NCBI GenBank assembly: GCA_022478985.1 | Contig: JAKSZP010017459.1 | Span: forward strand, 24,223 to 88,222 | DNA from: Massospora cicadina | Lineage: Eukaryota > Entomophthoromycota > Entomophthoromycetes > Entomophthorales > Entomophthoraceae | Length of the DNA: 64,000 nucleotides | Reading direction: 5' to 3' | Part shown: in pieces, positions 24,131-35,700 of the stretch | Layout: each line of letters starts with the position of its first letter | How positions within the stretch are numbered: the stretch's first letter is position 1 | The notes under the pieces: model-generated | What the model was told of the DNA's origin: nothing | What the model saw: the letters and a program-made list of their open reading frames with translations, nothing else | The model's database searches: none | Made by a program: the position numbers and the translations under genes

Positions 24131-24646
24131 TGTCAGAATTCTCCCTTTATTGGGGGAAGTTTCGATTAAGAGTTGTGACCCACCTACAGGCAAATGCCAG
24201 ATTGGGCTTTCCATTAAATTGGGTTGATCCCAATCTAAAGTATCAGGGATCGGCCTTAATAATTAAATTATAATTAAAATTCAAATTTGACACCACAACT
24301 AATGATGAGAATGTCAAAACTCAATCAGTCTCAAAAAAATCCCTTTTGGCATTTGCATTTTAACTACCCTTTCAGGCGCACCGGCGACCTATGCTGAGGA
24401 TGCACCCATTCCCCTTTTATTACTTTTTATTCCATTAATATTTGCAATTAATGCCAAAAATTTCTTTCCCAATCCATTGAGGTCTTATTAATTACTTCAA
24501 GGATCATTTTAATAAATTACCAATGTTTCACCTATCTCCTTTCCATTTTTAACTTTATCCAAGGCCTCAAGCCTATTAACTCTCTGGGGGCTTTGAGGAC
24601 CTTATTAATAGGGGCCAGGTTGAGTTCTTCCCCCAAAGTCCCAACA
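24131..24646 (+). repeat. Left LTR of element G
   Basis: 516 bp, TG...CA. Starts TGTCAGAATTCTCCC and ends AAAGTCCCAACA. Collinear with 25155-25678. Confidence 0.85.
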
Positions 24647-24647
24647 G

Positions 24648-24663
24648 TGGTGCTCATTACAGG
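24648..24663 (+). promoter_or_regulatory. Primer-binding site of element G
   Basis: TGGTGCTCATTACAGG, one base after the left LTR. It begins TGG, complementary to the CCA end of a tRNA, and differs from the element E site (29857-29872) at two positions and from the element C site (57168-57183) at two. Confidence 0.75.
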
Positions 24664-24759
24664 GGCCCCTGAGTTCTCAGTGAGAACTAAAATTGGAAGG
24701 AGGAGGGGCAGTCCCTGGCCTCTGACCCAAGAGGGCAAGCCAGGATAAGGGGGTTAATG

Positions 24760-25036
24760 CCCCCTGAAATTAGCCTAGGCAGCCAAACCCAGGTTACCAG
24801 GGTGTCATCCCCAATGCCAGCTCTTATGCTGATGCTGACCCCAGTGCCAATGCCGGGACCTCCTCCAAATGCCAGCCCCAGCACCAATGCTGGGTATCAA
24901 CCCTGATGCTGTGACCTCCTCCTGATGCTGGCACCTTACTGATGCCAGCCCTAGCGCTGATGTCAGGTGTTGATCCTGATGCTAGCCCCATAACTGATGC
25001 TAGCTTTTATGCTGATGCCAGGGCCACTCCCTGATG
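24760..25036 (+). repeat. Degenerate short tandem repeat inside element G
   Basis: More than a dozen variants of GATGC(C/T)(A/G)GC and CAATGCC, spaced irregularly by 12-30 bp, fill most of the internal region between the primer-binding site and the polypurine tract. The truncated copy G' keeps a few of them (about 3330-3400). Confidence 0.65.
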
Positions 25037-25154
25037 ACGCTTGCCAGATTCTGACATTGTGTCTGCGCAGCTACCTTGGCCGTTTCACCCTGCCACCAGG
25101 ATCTGTTGCTCCCACCTCGGCTCTGACCCCCTAGTCAAGGCTTGGAGGGGGCTC

Positions 25155-25678
25155 TGTTGGTATTCCCCTTTATTATGGGAAACCTCAATTAGGGGTTGCA
25201 ACCTGCCTATGGGCGGATGCCGGATTGGGCTCCCCATTAACTTTGGTCGATCCTGATCTAAAGTATTGGGATCAGCCTTAATAATTAAATTATATTTAAA
25301 ATTCAAATTCAACACCAGCGACTAATGCCAAGGATGTAAAAACTCAATCAGGTCGCAGCACAATCCCTTTTGGCACTTCTCCCCAATAAAATTACCCTTT
25401 CAGGCACACTGGCAACTTATGCCAAGTATGCGCCCATTCCCCTTGTATTGTTTACTTATTCCATTCATATTTGGCAATCAATGCCAAAAATTTCTTTCCC
25501 AATCCATTGAGGTCTTATTAATTACTTCAAGGATCATTTTAACAAATTACTGTTTCTCACCTATCTCCTTTTCCGTTTTTAGCTTTACCTAAGGCCTCAA
25601 TGGCCATTAACTCACAGGGGGCTTTGGGGCCCTGATTAATAGGTACCAGGTTTGAGTTCCTCTCCCAAAGTCCCAACA
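25155..25678 (+). repeat. Right LTR of element G
   Basis: 524 bp, starting TGTTGGTATTCCCC and ending AAGTCCCAACA, preceded by the polypurine stretch around 25141-25154. Confidence 0.85.
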
Positions 25679-25774
25679 AAGAGTATCCAGTAAGGGATAA
25701 CTCGCCCTCCACCTGATCATTGAGCATTAAAGCATGTTAGATTCCAGGTGGATACACACATGCTTCTGACGCCA

Positions 25775-26242
25775 TCAACACACATCTAGAATCACCAGGG
25801 ACACAAGGTTAGTCATCACTGAGAAGCGATCAAAAACTAAACTGGTGAACCAAGAAAGGTACTGGGAGCCATACTTTCTAAGATGCCTAGGAAGCCGATG
25901 AGGCGACCAACCTGCTGGCCCCAAGTCCAGGTCTAGCTCAAGCTTCTGGGCCAACTCCAGACTCATGATGTTACCCGCTGCTCTAATGTCAACCAAGGCC
26001 TCAAAGGACACCTGGTGAGTCCTGATTTTAATTTTCCCTGATAATGAAAAGCGGGAGGAATTCTGTTTATTAGAAGATATGGTCATCTCTGCTGATTTCA
26101 AAGAGATTGCAACTAAATAGAGGGAAACCCAGGTTTTTGAAGGAGCAAAATTGGGCAACCAAGGAATGGAAACGTGTCCTCTCCAGGCTGAATTCAATTG
26201 ACTTACAGACAGGTGCGCCAAAGTACACCATCTTGGGCGCAA
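25775..26242 (-). pseudogene. Protease region of element F
   Basis: A 155-codon open stretch. Around its middle (about 25970-26000) it reads A-L-V-D-I-R-A-A-G-N-I-M-S, which corresponds to the retropepsin site A-L-V-D-T/S-G-A-A-G-N; the Thr/Ser and Gly of the catalytic triad have become Ile and Arg, so the enzyme is dead. Next comes L-E-L-A-Q-K-L-E-L, the helix usual after the active site. It lies close to the 5' LTR, without a gag gene in between. Confidence 0.75.
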
Positions 26243-26558
26243 GTTCAGAGTCAGGCCCTAAACCAATACAGATATAGATTCAACGTTAGGATCAGAAACT
26301 AAAACCAAGTTAGCAAAACAAATCATGAAGTTTCCACTTGAGGGTGAACCGAGGGGAGAGAATAGGGTAGTGGAACAATTTGACCATGAATTAGATTTTC
26401 CAAAGCCCACCAGGAGCTGCCTATAAAACCAGCTATTAACCAGACAAACAACAGAAGGCAGGCTACCAACTGTATGTTTATCTGGAATATGGTATCTCCT
26501 GCTTCGCCCATCTCAATGAGGAGGGAAGAAATGGCCAGGAACAATGGATGGTCAATTA

Positions 26559-27832
26559 TGTCAGGGAGACGGCAGATAAAGTTAAGACTGACCTGCCAGT
26601 TGGGATGCAAAAACACAAAAGGTGAATTGGAATACCAGGAGCATTGCCTCTCAAATGATGTTAAAATAGGTGGATATATAAGTAACAATAGAGTGCCTAT
26701 GGGCCACCAATGTAAAAAGCAACATGGTGAAAAACTAGGCTTTTGCAGCCCAGGGCCAATGGTCCAGGGCAGAAGGGGTTGTGAGACCAAAAAATCTATA
26801 GGGCCTTGACATGACAGGCCCAAGTGACTATGGTGGGGATCAAAGCTAATAATATGACTGAGACACACAGTTGATATGCGGGCTGCAGGGCCACATTGCA
26901 GATGTCATGGGGGTTCAGCAAGAAAAAAATTACCTTAAATTAATAAATTCATGCTCAAGAAGATTTTTTATAGAATCTAAAAATATGAGAATTGACGCGC
27001 AATTTTCTAATTGTGTTATGACTGATTAAATAGATGATTATTTTTGGGGAATAGCTTAGGAAAATGTGGGATTAGGGGCCCATAGATTTGACCTAACCTG
27101 GCGAACTTCAAGTGAGAGGGGGGAAATGAACTTATTTTTACTGCCCTCAAATGTATCAGTGGTGAGTCGCTTTGCTGTCAGTTTGTCCACAGATGCCCAA
27201 AGAGAAGTTTTTTTGGTTCCAACAACTAGAGTTAATGCTCTCACCCAATACTCAGTGGAACTTCACAAGGCCACCCCACATATGGACAGTCCCAAGAGGT
27301 CAGGAATGGGAATGGGGTGCCCAACCCACCCACAATTTGTTGCTACAGCCTTCATTTGACTAAGCGAGAAACGTTGGATGAAGACTTGATGCTCTTGGGG
27401 AGGTTTTAAACTGACGGCAACATTTCACAAGGCCTAATGCCATCAGCGAGTTTCCCTGAAGATTTGACATTAAATACTTTCTCCATCAAAAGTACTCTCA
27501 TGTCAGGCCTTGTTCCCATTGATTTGTGCTCTCAGGCCTTGATGCCAAAGGCTCGTTGCCCTCAGCTTCAATTAAACCCTTTACCTCATGAGAATGCTTA
27601 CTCTCCAATAGCTTGACACAAATTCCCTTAATTCATAGTATCAATTCATCCAAAATTAATACTGGGGCAGGTGGTGGGGTCCTTAAAGGGTAAGCTGTTA
27701 CTCATTGCTTGTTCATCACATGGGCGAGGTTGCCCTGGGAAACGAGAGGTGCAGCTGGCTTTCTTGGACCCTTTTTGACAGGAAAGGGAACGCCATCCAG
27801 TCCAAGTGGAGGGGGCGCTCCCCAGACTTACA
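26559..27832 (-). repeat. 5' LTR of element F
   Basis: 1274 bp, TGTCAGGGAG...GACTTACA, collinear with 19782-21066 but with substitutions and indels spread over its length, so the element is not recent. Confidence 0.85.
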
Positions 27833-28164
27833 CTAGCCATAAAACAATTCCTGTATAGCAAACTACCCCTGAGAATCCCCATCTGAACCCCATTATTTGC
27901 AACTCTCAGAAGGTGATGAAAAACTTACTAAAAGAATATAGAAATGAGTATGCTATTGCAGAAAATGTTGTGGGTATTTTCCAGCAATCATAGTAGTGGA
28001 AAACTCTTCACTACATTTTTTGATCTGAGACACATACTGGTGGCATTATTATGTTTGAAGCTGATTCTACTACTAAATTGTTTACATTGTCTGCAATAAA
28101 TAAAGACTGTTCTGGGTAGAATTTTACTTTCAGCTATCTTTTTTCCTTTAGAGAAGTTTAGGAA

Positions 28165-29094
28165 ATAAATCTGATAGAGACCGGTGCCACTGAGAACCTT
28201 ATTGACCAATACCTAGATAAATACTTTGAGTTACGCTACTTACCTGGTGGTATGATTAGGGCAGGTGCTTACCATGTTATTCCTACACTAAAATTTTCAT
28301 GGGCTAGTAAATTACTAATTTGGTAAGTACCACTTGGCTGACCACTTCTTGGTAGTAAAACCAGCTGTAAATAAGTATCTTGGGATTGAAGTAGCGGCAA
28401 AATTTATATCAAAACTAATTTTAAGGCCAAAACCTTAGATTTGTTGGTGAAGGGTGAAAGAAATTTATAAGCCCTTTGTCAGAGGTTGACACTCTGGGAA
28501 ATTTGCCCCAATAGTCCAATGTATATAAATTCAGTCTTACGCATCTTTTGAAGTCACTTTGGAAAGTTTACTTTCTTTTCTGTTTAGAGGGTTTATAGCC
28601 TTCATATAATGCTGTTTCTGAAAATGTTTTACTTGAACATTTGGAGTTTTACTGTGAATTTAAACTCACAGTTTACCTGGTTTGATTTCTTCCTAATATA
28701 CCTTTTTGACTTTGCTGGAGGAGACATTCTGAAATGTTTGGTTTACAGAGCAACTTTTACCTAAAGATCCGTTTTTCAGTGTATTTCTTCATTATGTTTA
28801 ATGCTCCTCTTTGTGGAAAAAGCAGGTGGCACTCTACGCCCTTATGTATATTATGGTATTTTGGTAATATCACTATACCTAATCTTCATCAAATTCCTAT
28901 GGAGACACATATTGCAATAATGAGGAGAAATCTAAAGTTTTCTCCAAGCTGAATTTCTTAACGTTCTTTAACCAGATCTGCAAAAAAGTGCAATAATGGT
29001 TCGATAGATTTTTTAATCAGGAAGTGAATTTTTTCAGATACTGGTTCATGCCTTTTGGTCTTATGAATGCGTCAGAATTTTCCAACTTTTTATT
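28165..29094 (+). pseudogene. Remnant chromovirus I (protease and reverse transcriptase), cut by E
   Basis: Fragments related to element A on the plus strand: a protease site E-T-G-A-T-E-N-L-I-D (28177-28206; the catalytic Asp is Glu here) followed by L-P-G-G as in A; then T-I-P-N-L-H-Q-I-P about 28880, matching T-V-P-D-P-H-P-I-P of A; then M-P-F-G-L-M-N-A about 29050. The frame stops abruptly at 29094 where the LTR of E begins, so E inserted into it. I did not find its continuation to the right of E. Confidence 0.7.
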
Positions 29095-29853
29095 TGTTGC
29101 ATTTGGTTCTATCAATTATCAGCTTATGCAATATATATTTAATAAACAATTTAACTAACATTTAGATATAGGGTTCCTTTCATTATAATAAACGTTCAGT
29201 GTGTGTCCCACAACTTTATAGAGAGATTTCTAAAGTTGTCAATTTAGTCTTTCTGCTCTGGCTTTGGTGCTTCATGTTATAATAGATTATTATGGCAGAT
29301 TGAGTATATAAACATGACCGGTACAATATCACTACTACTAAGTTGAACCCTACTATTCTCTTGTATCCCTCACACTGGCATAAAATATCTGGCATGAGGG
29401 TTCCTATTTAAATATGGACATTTGACAGCATCTTGATTGCATTAAGCTGAACATGACTACACTGGAAGATACCATAAACTCTTGTGATCCGCTTCCCTAT
29501 GACAATTCAGGTGATTACTCTTCTAGTCTACCACTTTTAGGTGTGGGTAGTAAACATGGAATTCACCAATAGAAATGCTCTTAGAAGGGCATATTTTGGC
29601 TTAATTCAAATAGTAAGGGAGCTTTTTTTCTAAACCAATGGAGAAATCCACAGCAAAGAAGACAACTGTCAGTGAGCCAAATAGCCTTTGTAGATACTCA
29701 AGACTACATTGTGCTTCTTTTTAATTGTAAAGATCTCTTTTACTGAAAAAGTTTTACCAGGTTTTCCAGGTCCACTATCATCTAACAGTACCTTCTAGTT
29801 TTAAGTGTAAGTACCCTATGCTCCAGAATCCGAAGCCCTAGATGATTTCAACA
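29095..29853 (+). repeat. 5' LTR of element E
   Basis: 759 bp, TGTTGC...TTCAACA. Shares with 43588-44341 the blocks TATCAGCTTATGCAAT, ACCCTACTATTCTC, GAATTCACCAATAG and GAGAAATCCACAGCAAAGAAGAC or close variants. Diverged; both copies have many transitions and indels. Confidence 0.8.
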
Positions 29854-29856
29854 TTG

Positions 29857-29872
29857 TGGTGCTCACTACAAG
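29857..29872 (+). promoter_or_regulatory. Primer-binding site of element E
   Basis: TGGTGCTCACTACAAG, three bases after the 5' LTR, a tRNA-type primer site shared with G and C. Confidence 0.75.
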
Positions 29873-30399
29873 AAATCACTTTGTTTTCTGAGCACCAACT
29901 TATAAGTATTAATCTGAAGAATACTGCTTTGCCCTTAGTCTTAGCACTAAGTATTCTTATAAGCTAATGTATGAAGGCAATTTAGATATCAATCATTTTT
30001 GGTTAATTATTCCAAGAGTGAAGTATTTTGAGGTTCCATGGTGGAACTTCCCCATACTAGTACGTTAGATCTATAGCCTTAGTTTGAGTGTCAAATGTAC
30101 CCCAGGCTTATCTATAATAAGTATCCAAATAATTTACCTCACGTTACTGCCTGGCTGCCACTAATGCAAATAAACCCCAACTGGGCATGTTTTATGTTTA
30201 TTAATATTAGGATAACCTTTATGAAAACAAGCATATTTTCTGAGATATGACTATAAGTGAGATGTTTAGGAGACTTTCCACCCAAGACCAACTATTTGAA
30301 ATTCTAGCAAGGTACATACATCCTTCTATCAGCCAAGCGCATCAGATTATCGCATGTCAGTATATTGATATCAGCAGATTGGTTACATTAATATAGGCC

Positions 30400-32640
30400 C
30401 AGAAACGGGATAATTCCCTTTTACTTAAACTCTTAGACAATGCTTTCTGTGACCTCTATGCTGTCATTCTTTTTAATCGTCAGCAAACTAAAGATCAAAA
30501 CAGAAGGTGGAAGGACTGGCTGCCCATATTGATGCTGATCTGTCTCATATTATTAAAGATATGTGTTGAATAATCTAGGCTAACCCCTCCAATGGACTGC
30601 AGATATTACTAATCACTATACCCAAGTAGAAGATTATCTTAAAATAGAAGTGGAGTAACATACAGAGGCTGAAGCAGCCGACTGTGAGGCCCATCAGAAT
30701 ATTAATGAGATTTTTCAGGTACATGACACTTTAAATAGCTACGTGAGCTGGCTCTCAGGGATAATCCTTGACCATAATTAATTAGCAAAGAATCAAGTGG
30801 AGAACATGAGTGCTTATCAGCGCTGCCTTGACACCTCAGATAAGGACTCAGATATAGCACTATGGTTTTATATTAATTTGTATCAAAAAATTGTCTCTTT
30901 GCGTTTGAACCTAAGAAATCAGGATCAGAAATAGAATAATTGGGAAACAAGAACTTGAATCTGAAAGTAGATCTTCTTGTACTATACAGAAAAGTAAGCG
31001 TGCTGAAACTTGTTACTGGTGGAACGCCAACATCTTCCTAATATGCTGGATTTTTCAAAAGTGAAATTCACAATGATCATTAAAAGTGTCATCAGAGGCC
31101 CTAATGAACCACCTCTGGATATATCTATTTTTGATTGGGAATCAATTCTGACAGAACCCAAAGGTGAGGGTGAGATGACACTGGTTACATGGGAGGTACC
31201 CACCTTTTTTACCTCCATTTCTGGGCCTAGAGAGGTCGCTCCCTTGGATACTTCAATGACCCCTCCACCAAAAGGTTATGAATTTATTTGTGAAAATCTT
31301 ATACCACAGGAACAGCGTACTGCCACTACTCCAGCTTGCGCTCCTGTGTATCCCCATGAGGGCTGTTAAGGCATTTCCTGGGGGGAGTACTCCTCCTTTT
31401 ATTTTCGTCCACCTAAAAATTATGTAGGATCAATGCAGGCCCTTCGTCCTGCATTCATGGACATCAAATTAATGATCCTATTAAATTTGCCAAAAAGTTG
31501 AAAAACAGGCAAATATAGACAATTTTATTGGCTCTCTGATTTTAGCATGGCTATAAGGCCTAGGAATTCTAAGTTAGTAATGATAATAAAATTACTGGAC
31601 TCCAAAAGACAGGATTTAAGAATGCTTAAACTACAAATGATTGGCATAAACTACCTCAACGCCAATGATCTGATGATCAAGGAGTTTAATGGAGCAAAGC
31701 GGATGACCATTATAAAATGGAGTTCCTTAACATCTGTTTTAATAAGGATGAGATAATTAGAGCCTTTTTCATAGCAATTTTGTTTGGAGGCCCAGACGCT
31801 ATATGAGGCTAATATTATAAACAACTTTGACGCACATATCGTTCTCCATCATACATGCGAACCATATAATGGATTGTATAGGGTTATCATTACTGTTATA
31901 AATGAGGAGAACGATATTGCTCATTTGGGAATTTATCACCAACAATGCGCCATCACATTTGAGGCGCACAACAAAACTCTTTGATATTATATGAACCACA
32001 GCCTTAGGCTCTTTCCTAAAATTTACCTCCACCTCATGGCCCTCATGTGGGGTGACCTGATAGTAGTCATATTACTTGTAATATTTAAGGAATTTGGGGC
32101 ACTATGGTATTTGTTGCCACAAATGGAGTTCTAAGCCATCGGTTCATGCTGCAAATCTGGTGGATGATTGGCAGTTGGGAAAATACAGGGCATAGTAGAA
32201 TTGTGAGTTTCTTTTTCCGCCATTAATAACAAATCACAGGAAAAATTAAATCTATAAAACCTCCTTCCATGAGATACAGAAGATGATGACCCACCCCACC
32301 TTCAGTGGTTCAATTAATAACAATTGATAGCATATAGATGACTAACTGCTTACACAAACAATTTAATGCCAAAGTGGCAGAAGAAGTAATAGCAAAGCTG
32401 TATGTTCAACAGTTAGAACTGCTTGAGCTTCCAATACCTTCTAGTGAGGCCCTCAAGTTGAGTGGAGTCCAGGGGGCTGTACCAATTGAGGCTTTTCGAG
32501 AATCTAGCCCTCAATAATATGACGAACTTCAGAATTATTAATGCCAAGCATACAGCTTAGATTCCCTCACAATAAATTCTACCTGTGCTTATTTTTTTAA
32601 GTGTATGTATAGTTGACATTACTGTAAACAATCTCAAAGT
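30400..32640 (+). pseudogene. Gag of element E (decayed)
   Basis: Broken gag. Recognisable pieces: 31010-31369 (119 codons), 31547-31756, and 31784-31984, the last similar to capsid segments of C and D. Near 32580 a C-x-x-x-x-x-C remnant could be what is left of a zinc knuckle, comparable with a Cys-rich stretch of C ahead of its protease. Many stops. Confidence 0.6.
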
Positions 32641-32809
32641 TTAGCTATCATGGACAATGGGGCACCAATTAATATTGTATCCACTTAATTAGTGAAGAAA
32701 CTGGGGATTGCTCCAGACATAGAACATCAAAAAATCTATGGTATCACCAGCCCTCAAACTACAACCCATGAAGTAGCGTACAGCGCATTACTTCTGTGAT
32801 TTGGATTTT
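32640..32809 (+). pseudogene. Protease of element E, interrupted by A
   Basis: A-I-M-D-N-G-A-P-I-N at about 32646-32675, matching A-I-M-D-M-G-A-P in element C; D-T-G-A-P is expected, so the catalytic Thr is replaced in both. The frame continues V-K-K-L-G-I-A-P and is interrupted at 32809 by the 5' LTR of A; the other TSD copy is at 38779-38783. Confidence 0.75.
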
Positions 32810-33662
32810 TATCATGTGAACATGAAATAATAGTAGGGACCAACCCCAAAGACAAGGCTGGGCGCCTGGAGGCCCAGAGGGTGAAGCTACAGGCCCTTCC
32901 TGACCTGAGGCACACCCTGGACCAACGCTGGGTTTGGGCCAAATATGCCCAGGTTAGGACTAGTGGTGTGCCAAACGCCCAGCCCCTGACGTCGAGCCAG
33001 AAGTTAAAATGAATGATCTACTGAATAAATGCAGATGGTTCAATTCAGTTTGTCAAGAATTGGGGTTTCAAAACCCGTTCCCTTTACAAAATAATGCGCT
33101 TGGGTCAAATCAAACTTTAATCAATCACTCAAATGAAGTTGGTTTCAGCCTATTCAACTAACTCAGATGGAAGTGTCACCCTATTGGTGAGTCAGTGCTT
33201 GGGCCCACTGCAGAATAACCCCTATTCCCCCATTTGAGCTTAAATATATTTTCCCCAAACAACATTCCTTGTAGGTCGACTTCCCAAATAAACCTTTTCC
33301 CTGTTTACGTTGTTTTAAATTTTATGATATTCCAGATGCTCCTGTGCGCAAACCTCTTCAAGGAGGTCTTGTGCTCCGTTACCCTTGCCATTGCAAGTAC
33401 CTTGCAGCTCTCCCCTCATGCACCGTTTGTTTGCCCAGGTTCCCTCACCTGGGTCGCTTAGCCCCTTTCAATATGTGCGCCGCGTTGTCTTTACTAGGGT
33501 TTTTATTACAAAATTCGCATTTTTGTGCCTAAGTTGTTATTGCTCCAGCACCCTCTGCTGAACTCTAGTCACCTTAACACTAACGGCTAGTTCCCTGGCA
33601 TTGCCTGGTGTACCGCGAACTGCCACGCTGGGAACAGGAGAGTTATAGACACTCTCCTTACA
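32810..33662 (+). repeat. 5' LTR of element A
   Basis: 853 bp. Its first base pair TG has become TA (TATCATGTGAACATG against TGTCATGTGCACATG in the 3' LTR); ends CTCCTTACA. Contains AATAAACC about 33290 as a polyadenylation signal candidate, and the LTR-encoded peptide with H-T-L-D-Q-R-W-V about 32910-32940. Confidence 0.9.
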
Positions 33663-33676
33663 TTAGTCAACCAACC
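33663..33676 (+). promoter_or_regulatory. Self-primer binding site of element A
   Basis: TTAGTCAACCAACC directly after the 5' LTR. It does not start with TGG and so does not look like a tRNA site. AGTCAACCAAC (33665-33675) is complementary, with one mismatch, to GTTGGTCGACT at 38386-38396 in the 3' LTR, which lies about 30 bp after a TATA-like box, where the transcript should begin. This is the Tf1 self-priming layout. Confidence 0.65.
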
Positions 33677-34400
33677 CTTTTTCTTATGTGCATGAACTTT
33701 TTCCATGTGGAACTTTTCTGAAGTGGAAACAGTGGCTGTCATCTGTGGCTCCAGCTGTCATTAGCTGCACCACTGTTTCCTCTTTTTCCCAAAGGTTGGA
33801 GCAACTCAGCGTTATTATAATTGCCTCCAACTGGAAAGTATCCACCCTTCAAGTTCATACCTGGTGGATTCAGACGCTTCGAGGTCCAAAGGTCATGATT
33901 CTCTGACTTTCCACAGAATTTCTCAATGTCAATTTAAATAAATGAGTTTCCTTTTGCCCTCACGTTCAGCTGATGCCATCAGAATCAGCGCAGATGGGCC
34001 TGGGGGTGTTGGCCATGGATAACGTCGGGCATTCTGTTGCGGTTCAAGGGACAGGGTCATTTGCACCAAAAAAACGCGTTTTATAACAAAAACCTGAGAT
34101 ATATCTCTGAACCATATTGACCCTCTCATGGTTCAGACCCGGAACCCAAACCTGTGTATGGAATCACACCAGAAAATCCTCGTTTAACCTCTTCCATGAT
34201 TCGCAGCACTCAGGATGTTGAAAAAGAACTGCGCTTACAATATGAAAATGTTTATGCACATTCAGAAGGCATGGAGGGGTATGTGGCCTCAGTAGTAAGA
34301 GTGGTCAACTATCCCTCCCCTTCTTTGATTCCCAAACCTACCCTTACGGTTTGCTCAAGCCTGAAGAAGATTTAAGTGAAGTAGGGGCGTTTTCTGATTT
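33677..34400 (+). pseudogene. Gag remnant of element A
   Basis: The gag interval is only about 0.75 kb, compared with about 1.2 kb in the sister element B, and no zinc knuckle is visible. The piece 34154-34375 (P-E-N-P-R-L-T, then V-E-K-E-L) aligns with P-E-D-P-R-L-T...V-E-K-E-L in B (about 62200-62300 minus), so it is a conserved gag-to-protease region. The N-terminal part is apparently deleted or unrecognisable. Confidence 0.6.
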
Positions 34401-34429
34401 GAATAAATCCCACTTTGGAAAATTCCTCT

Positions 34430-34880
34430 AGACTGCTACCCTTACATCCTCTCTTAGGAAAATCAGCACAACTATTTTAGTGGATACCGGTGCCACAAAT
34501 AATTTTATTTGACCAAGACCTTGCTGACTATCTTGAGTTGAGTTACTCACCAGGTGGTGTGGCTATAGGTGGGGCTTCTCAAGGGTATCCCTACGCTGAA
34601 CATCATAGGGTTGGTGGATTACCAGGTGGGCGCCTATCTTCTGTCCAACCATTTTCAAGCTATCAAGCACCTCTTGTTCCCCATTATTTTGGGGTTTGAG
34701 CTGTTGAAAAAGTTTGACGTTCTGACTAATTTAAAAGAAAACACTCTATCCTTGTCTTTGGAAAAAAGTCACCAGTTGATTGTTCCCTTGTCGGAGGATA
34801 CTTCCCAGGGCCCATTACCTCATTGGCCCAATGTTCCCACACCTTATCTTGCTCCTTTGCTGAAACCCTCTCCTCCGTAG
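34430..34880 (+). pseudogene. Protease of element A
   Basis: Aspartic protease with an intact active site V-D-T-G-A-T (Asp codon at 34483-34485) followed by N-N-F-I, where a TGA interrupts the frame. The same sequence context appears in B (V-D-T-G-A-S-E-N-F-I-D). The following open piece 34569-34880 contains the rest of the domain (N-H-F-Q-A-I...P-I-I-L-G) in a shifted frame. Likely processes Gag-Pol; dead because of the stop and frameshift. Confidence 0.75.
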
Positions 34881-34901
34881 AGATTTTCCTTACCTTCCTG
34901 T

Positions 34902-35700
34902 TTGAAGGGTTTGGAATCCTCTTTTGACGCAGCATCCGCCAACGCATTACCTGATCATTCTGAGTATGACTGTGAGTTCAAGCTCACTATGGATCTGGTG
35001 TGGATATCTTCCCCCATTTACCCTTTAACTGTCCAGGAGGAAGAGGCGTTAGATGTGTGGGTGAAGGAACAGTTGGCCAAAGTTGCAATTTTTCAGCGTA
35101 CCTCCCCTGTGTGCTCTCCCCTTCTCTTTGTGGAGAAGTCTGATGGTACTTTATGCCCATGTGTGGACTACGGGAACCTTAACAATGTCACTGTACCAGA
35201 CCCCCATCCCATCCCTTTGGATTCACAGATTGCGCGTTATGTGGAGAAGGCGAAGGTCTTCTCTAAGCTGGATTACCTCAATGCTTTTAATCAGATCCGG
35301 ATAAAGAAGGGCCAGGAGTGGTTAGCCGCCTTCCACACCAGAAAAGGAATATTCCAGTTTCAAATCATGCCCTTTGGGCTAAATAATGCCCCTGCTATCT
35401 TTCAACGCCGCATTAATGCAGCGTTGGGGGACATGTTAGTGGTATGCGCGGTTGCCTACATGGATGATATCCTGGTGTTTTCCCCTGATCAGGAGTCCCA
35501 TGCAGTACATCTTCTGAAAGTGGAGGAGAGTAAAAGGCAGCCAGCCTTACGCTGAAGATTAGCAAGTGCGAGTTCTTCATGTCCCAGGTCACGTTTCTGG
35601 GCAACGTTGTGTTTGACCAGGGACACATGATAACTCCAGACAAGGAGAAGGCAATTTGTGAGTGGCCTACCCCACCTTGGTCAAGGAATTGAGGATCTTT
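34902..35700 (+). pseudogene. Reverse transcriptase of element A
   Basis: 217 intact codons (34902-35555) covering fingers and palm of a Ty3/gypsy reverse transcriptase: Y-G-N-L-N-N-V-T-V-P (residues about 90-100), F-S-K-L-D-Y-L-N-A-F with the first catalytic Asp, M-P-F-G-L-N-N-A-P-A-x-F-Q, and Y-M-D-D at 35457-35468. After residue about 205 a frameshift moves the end of the domain (L-K-I-S-K-C-E-F, then V-T-F-L-G) into another frame up to about 35693. Catalytic residues are all present; the break is the frameshift. Confidence 0.88.

Larger units (their letters stand above)
24131..25678 (+). mobile_element. Complete miniature LTR element G (TRIM-like)
   Basis: 1548 bp: two LTRs (24131-24646, 25155-25678) around a 508-bp internal region with no coding capacity. 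LTR ends are inverted repeats (TGTTGG at the right LTR's start, CCAACA at both ends). The flanks are AAGGG (24126-24130) and AAGAG (25679-25683), a 5-bp TSD with one transition. A primer-binding site follows the left LTR after one base and a GGAGGGGG tract precedes the right LTR, so both priming signals of an LTR retrotransposon are kept. It must use proteins of another element; the primer site is that of C and E. Orientation is opposite to host element F. Confidence 0.85.
19782..27832 (-). mobile_element. Ty3/gypsy chromovirus F, invaded by G
   Basis: Complete LTR-to-LTR element on the minus strand. The two LTRs (19782-21066 and 26559-27832) share TGTCAG at the left and GACTTACA at the right. 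The 5-bp flanks are TTAGC (19777-19781) and CTAGC (27833-27837), one transition apart, so they read as a TSD. Read right to left the order is protease, (G insertion), reverse transcriptase, RNase H, integrase, chromodomain, polypurine tract. Only about 315 bp separate the 5' LTR from protease, so gag is missing. All pol domains are broken. Confidence 0.85.
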
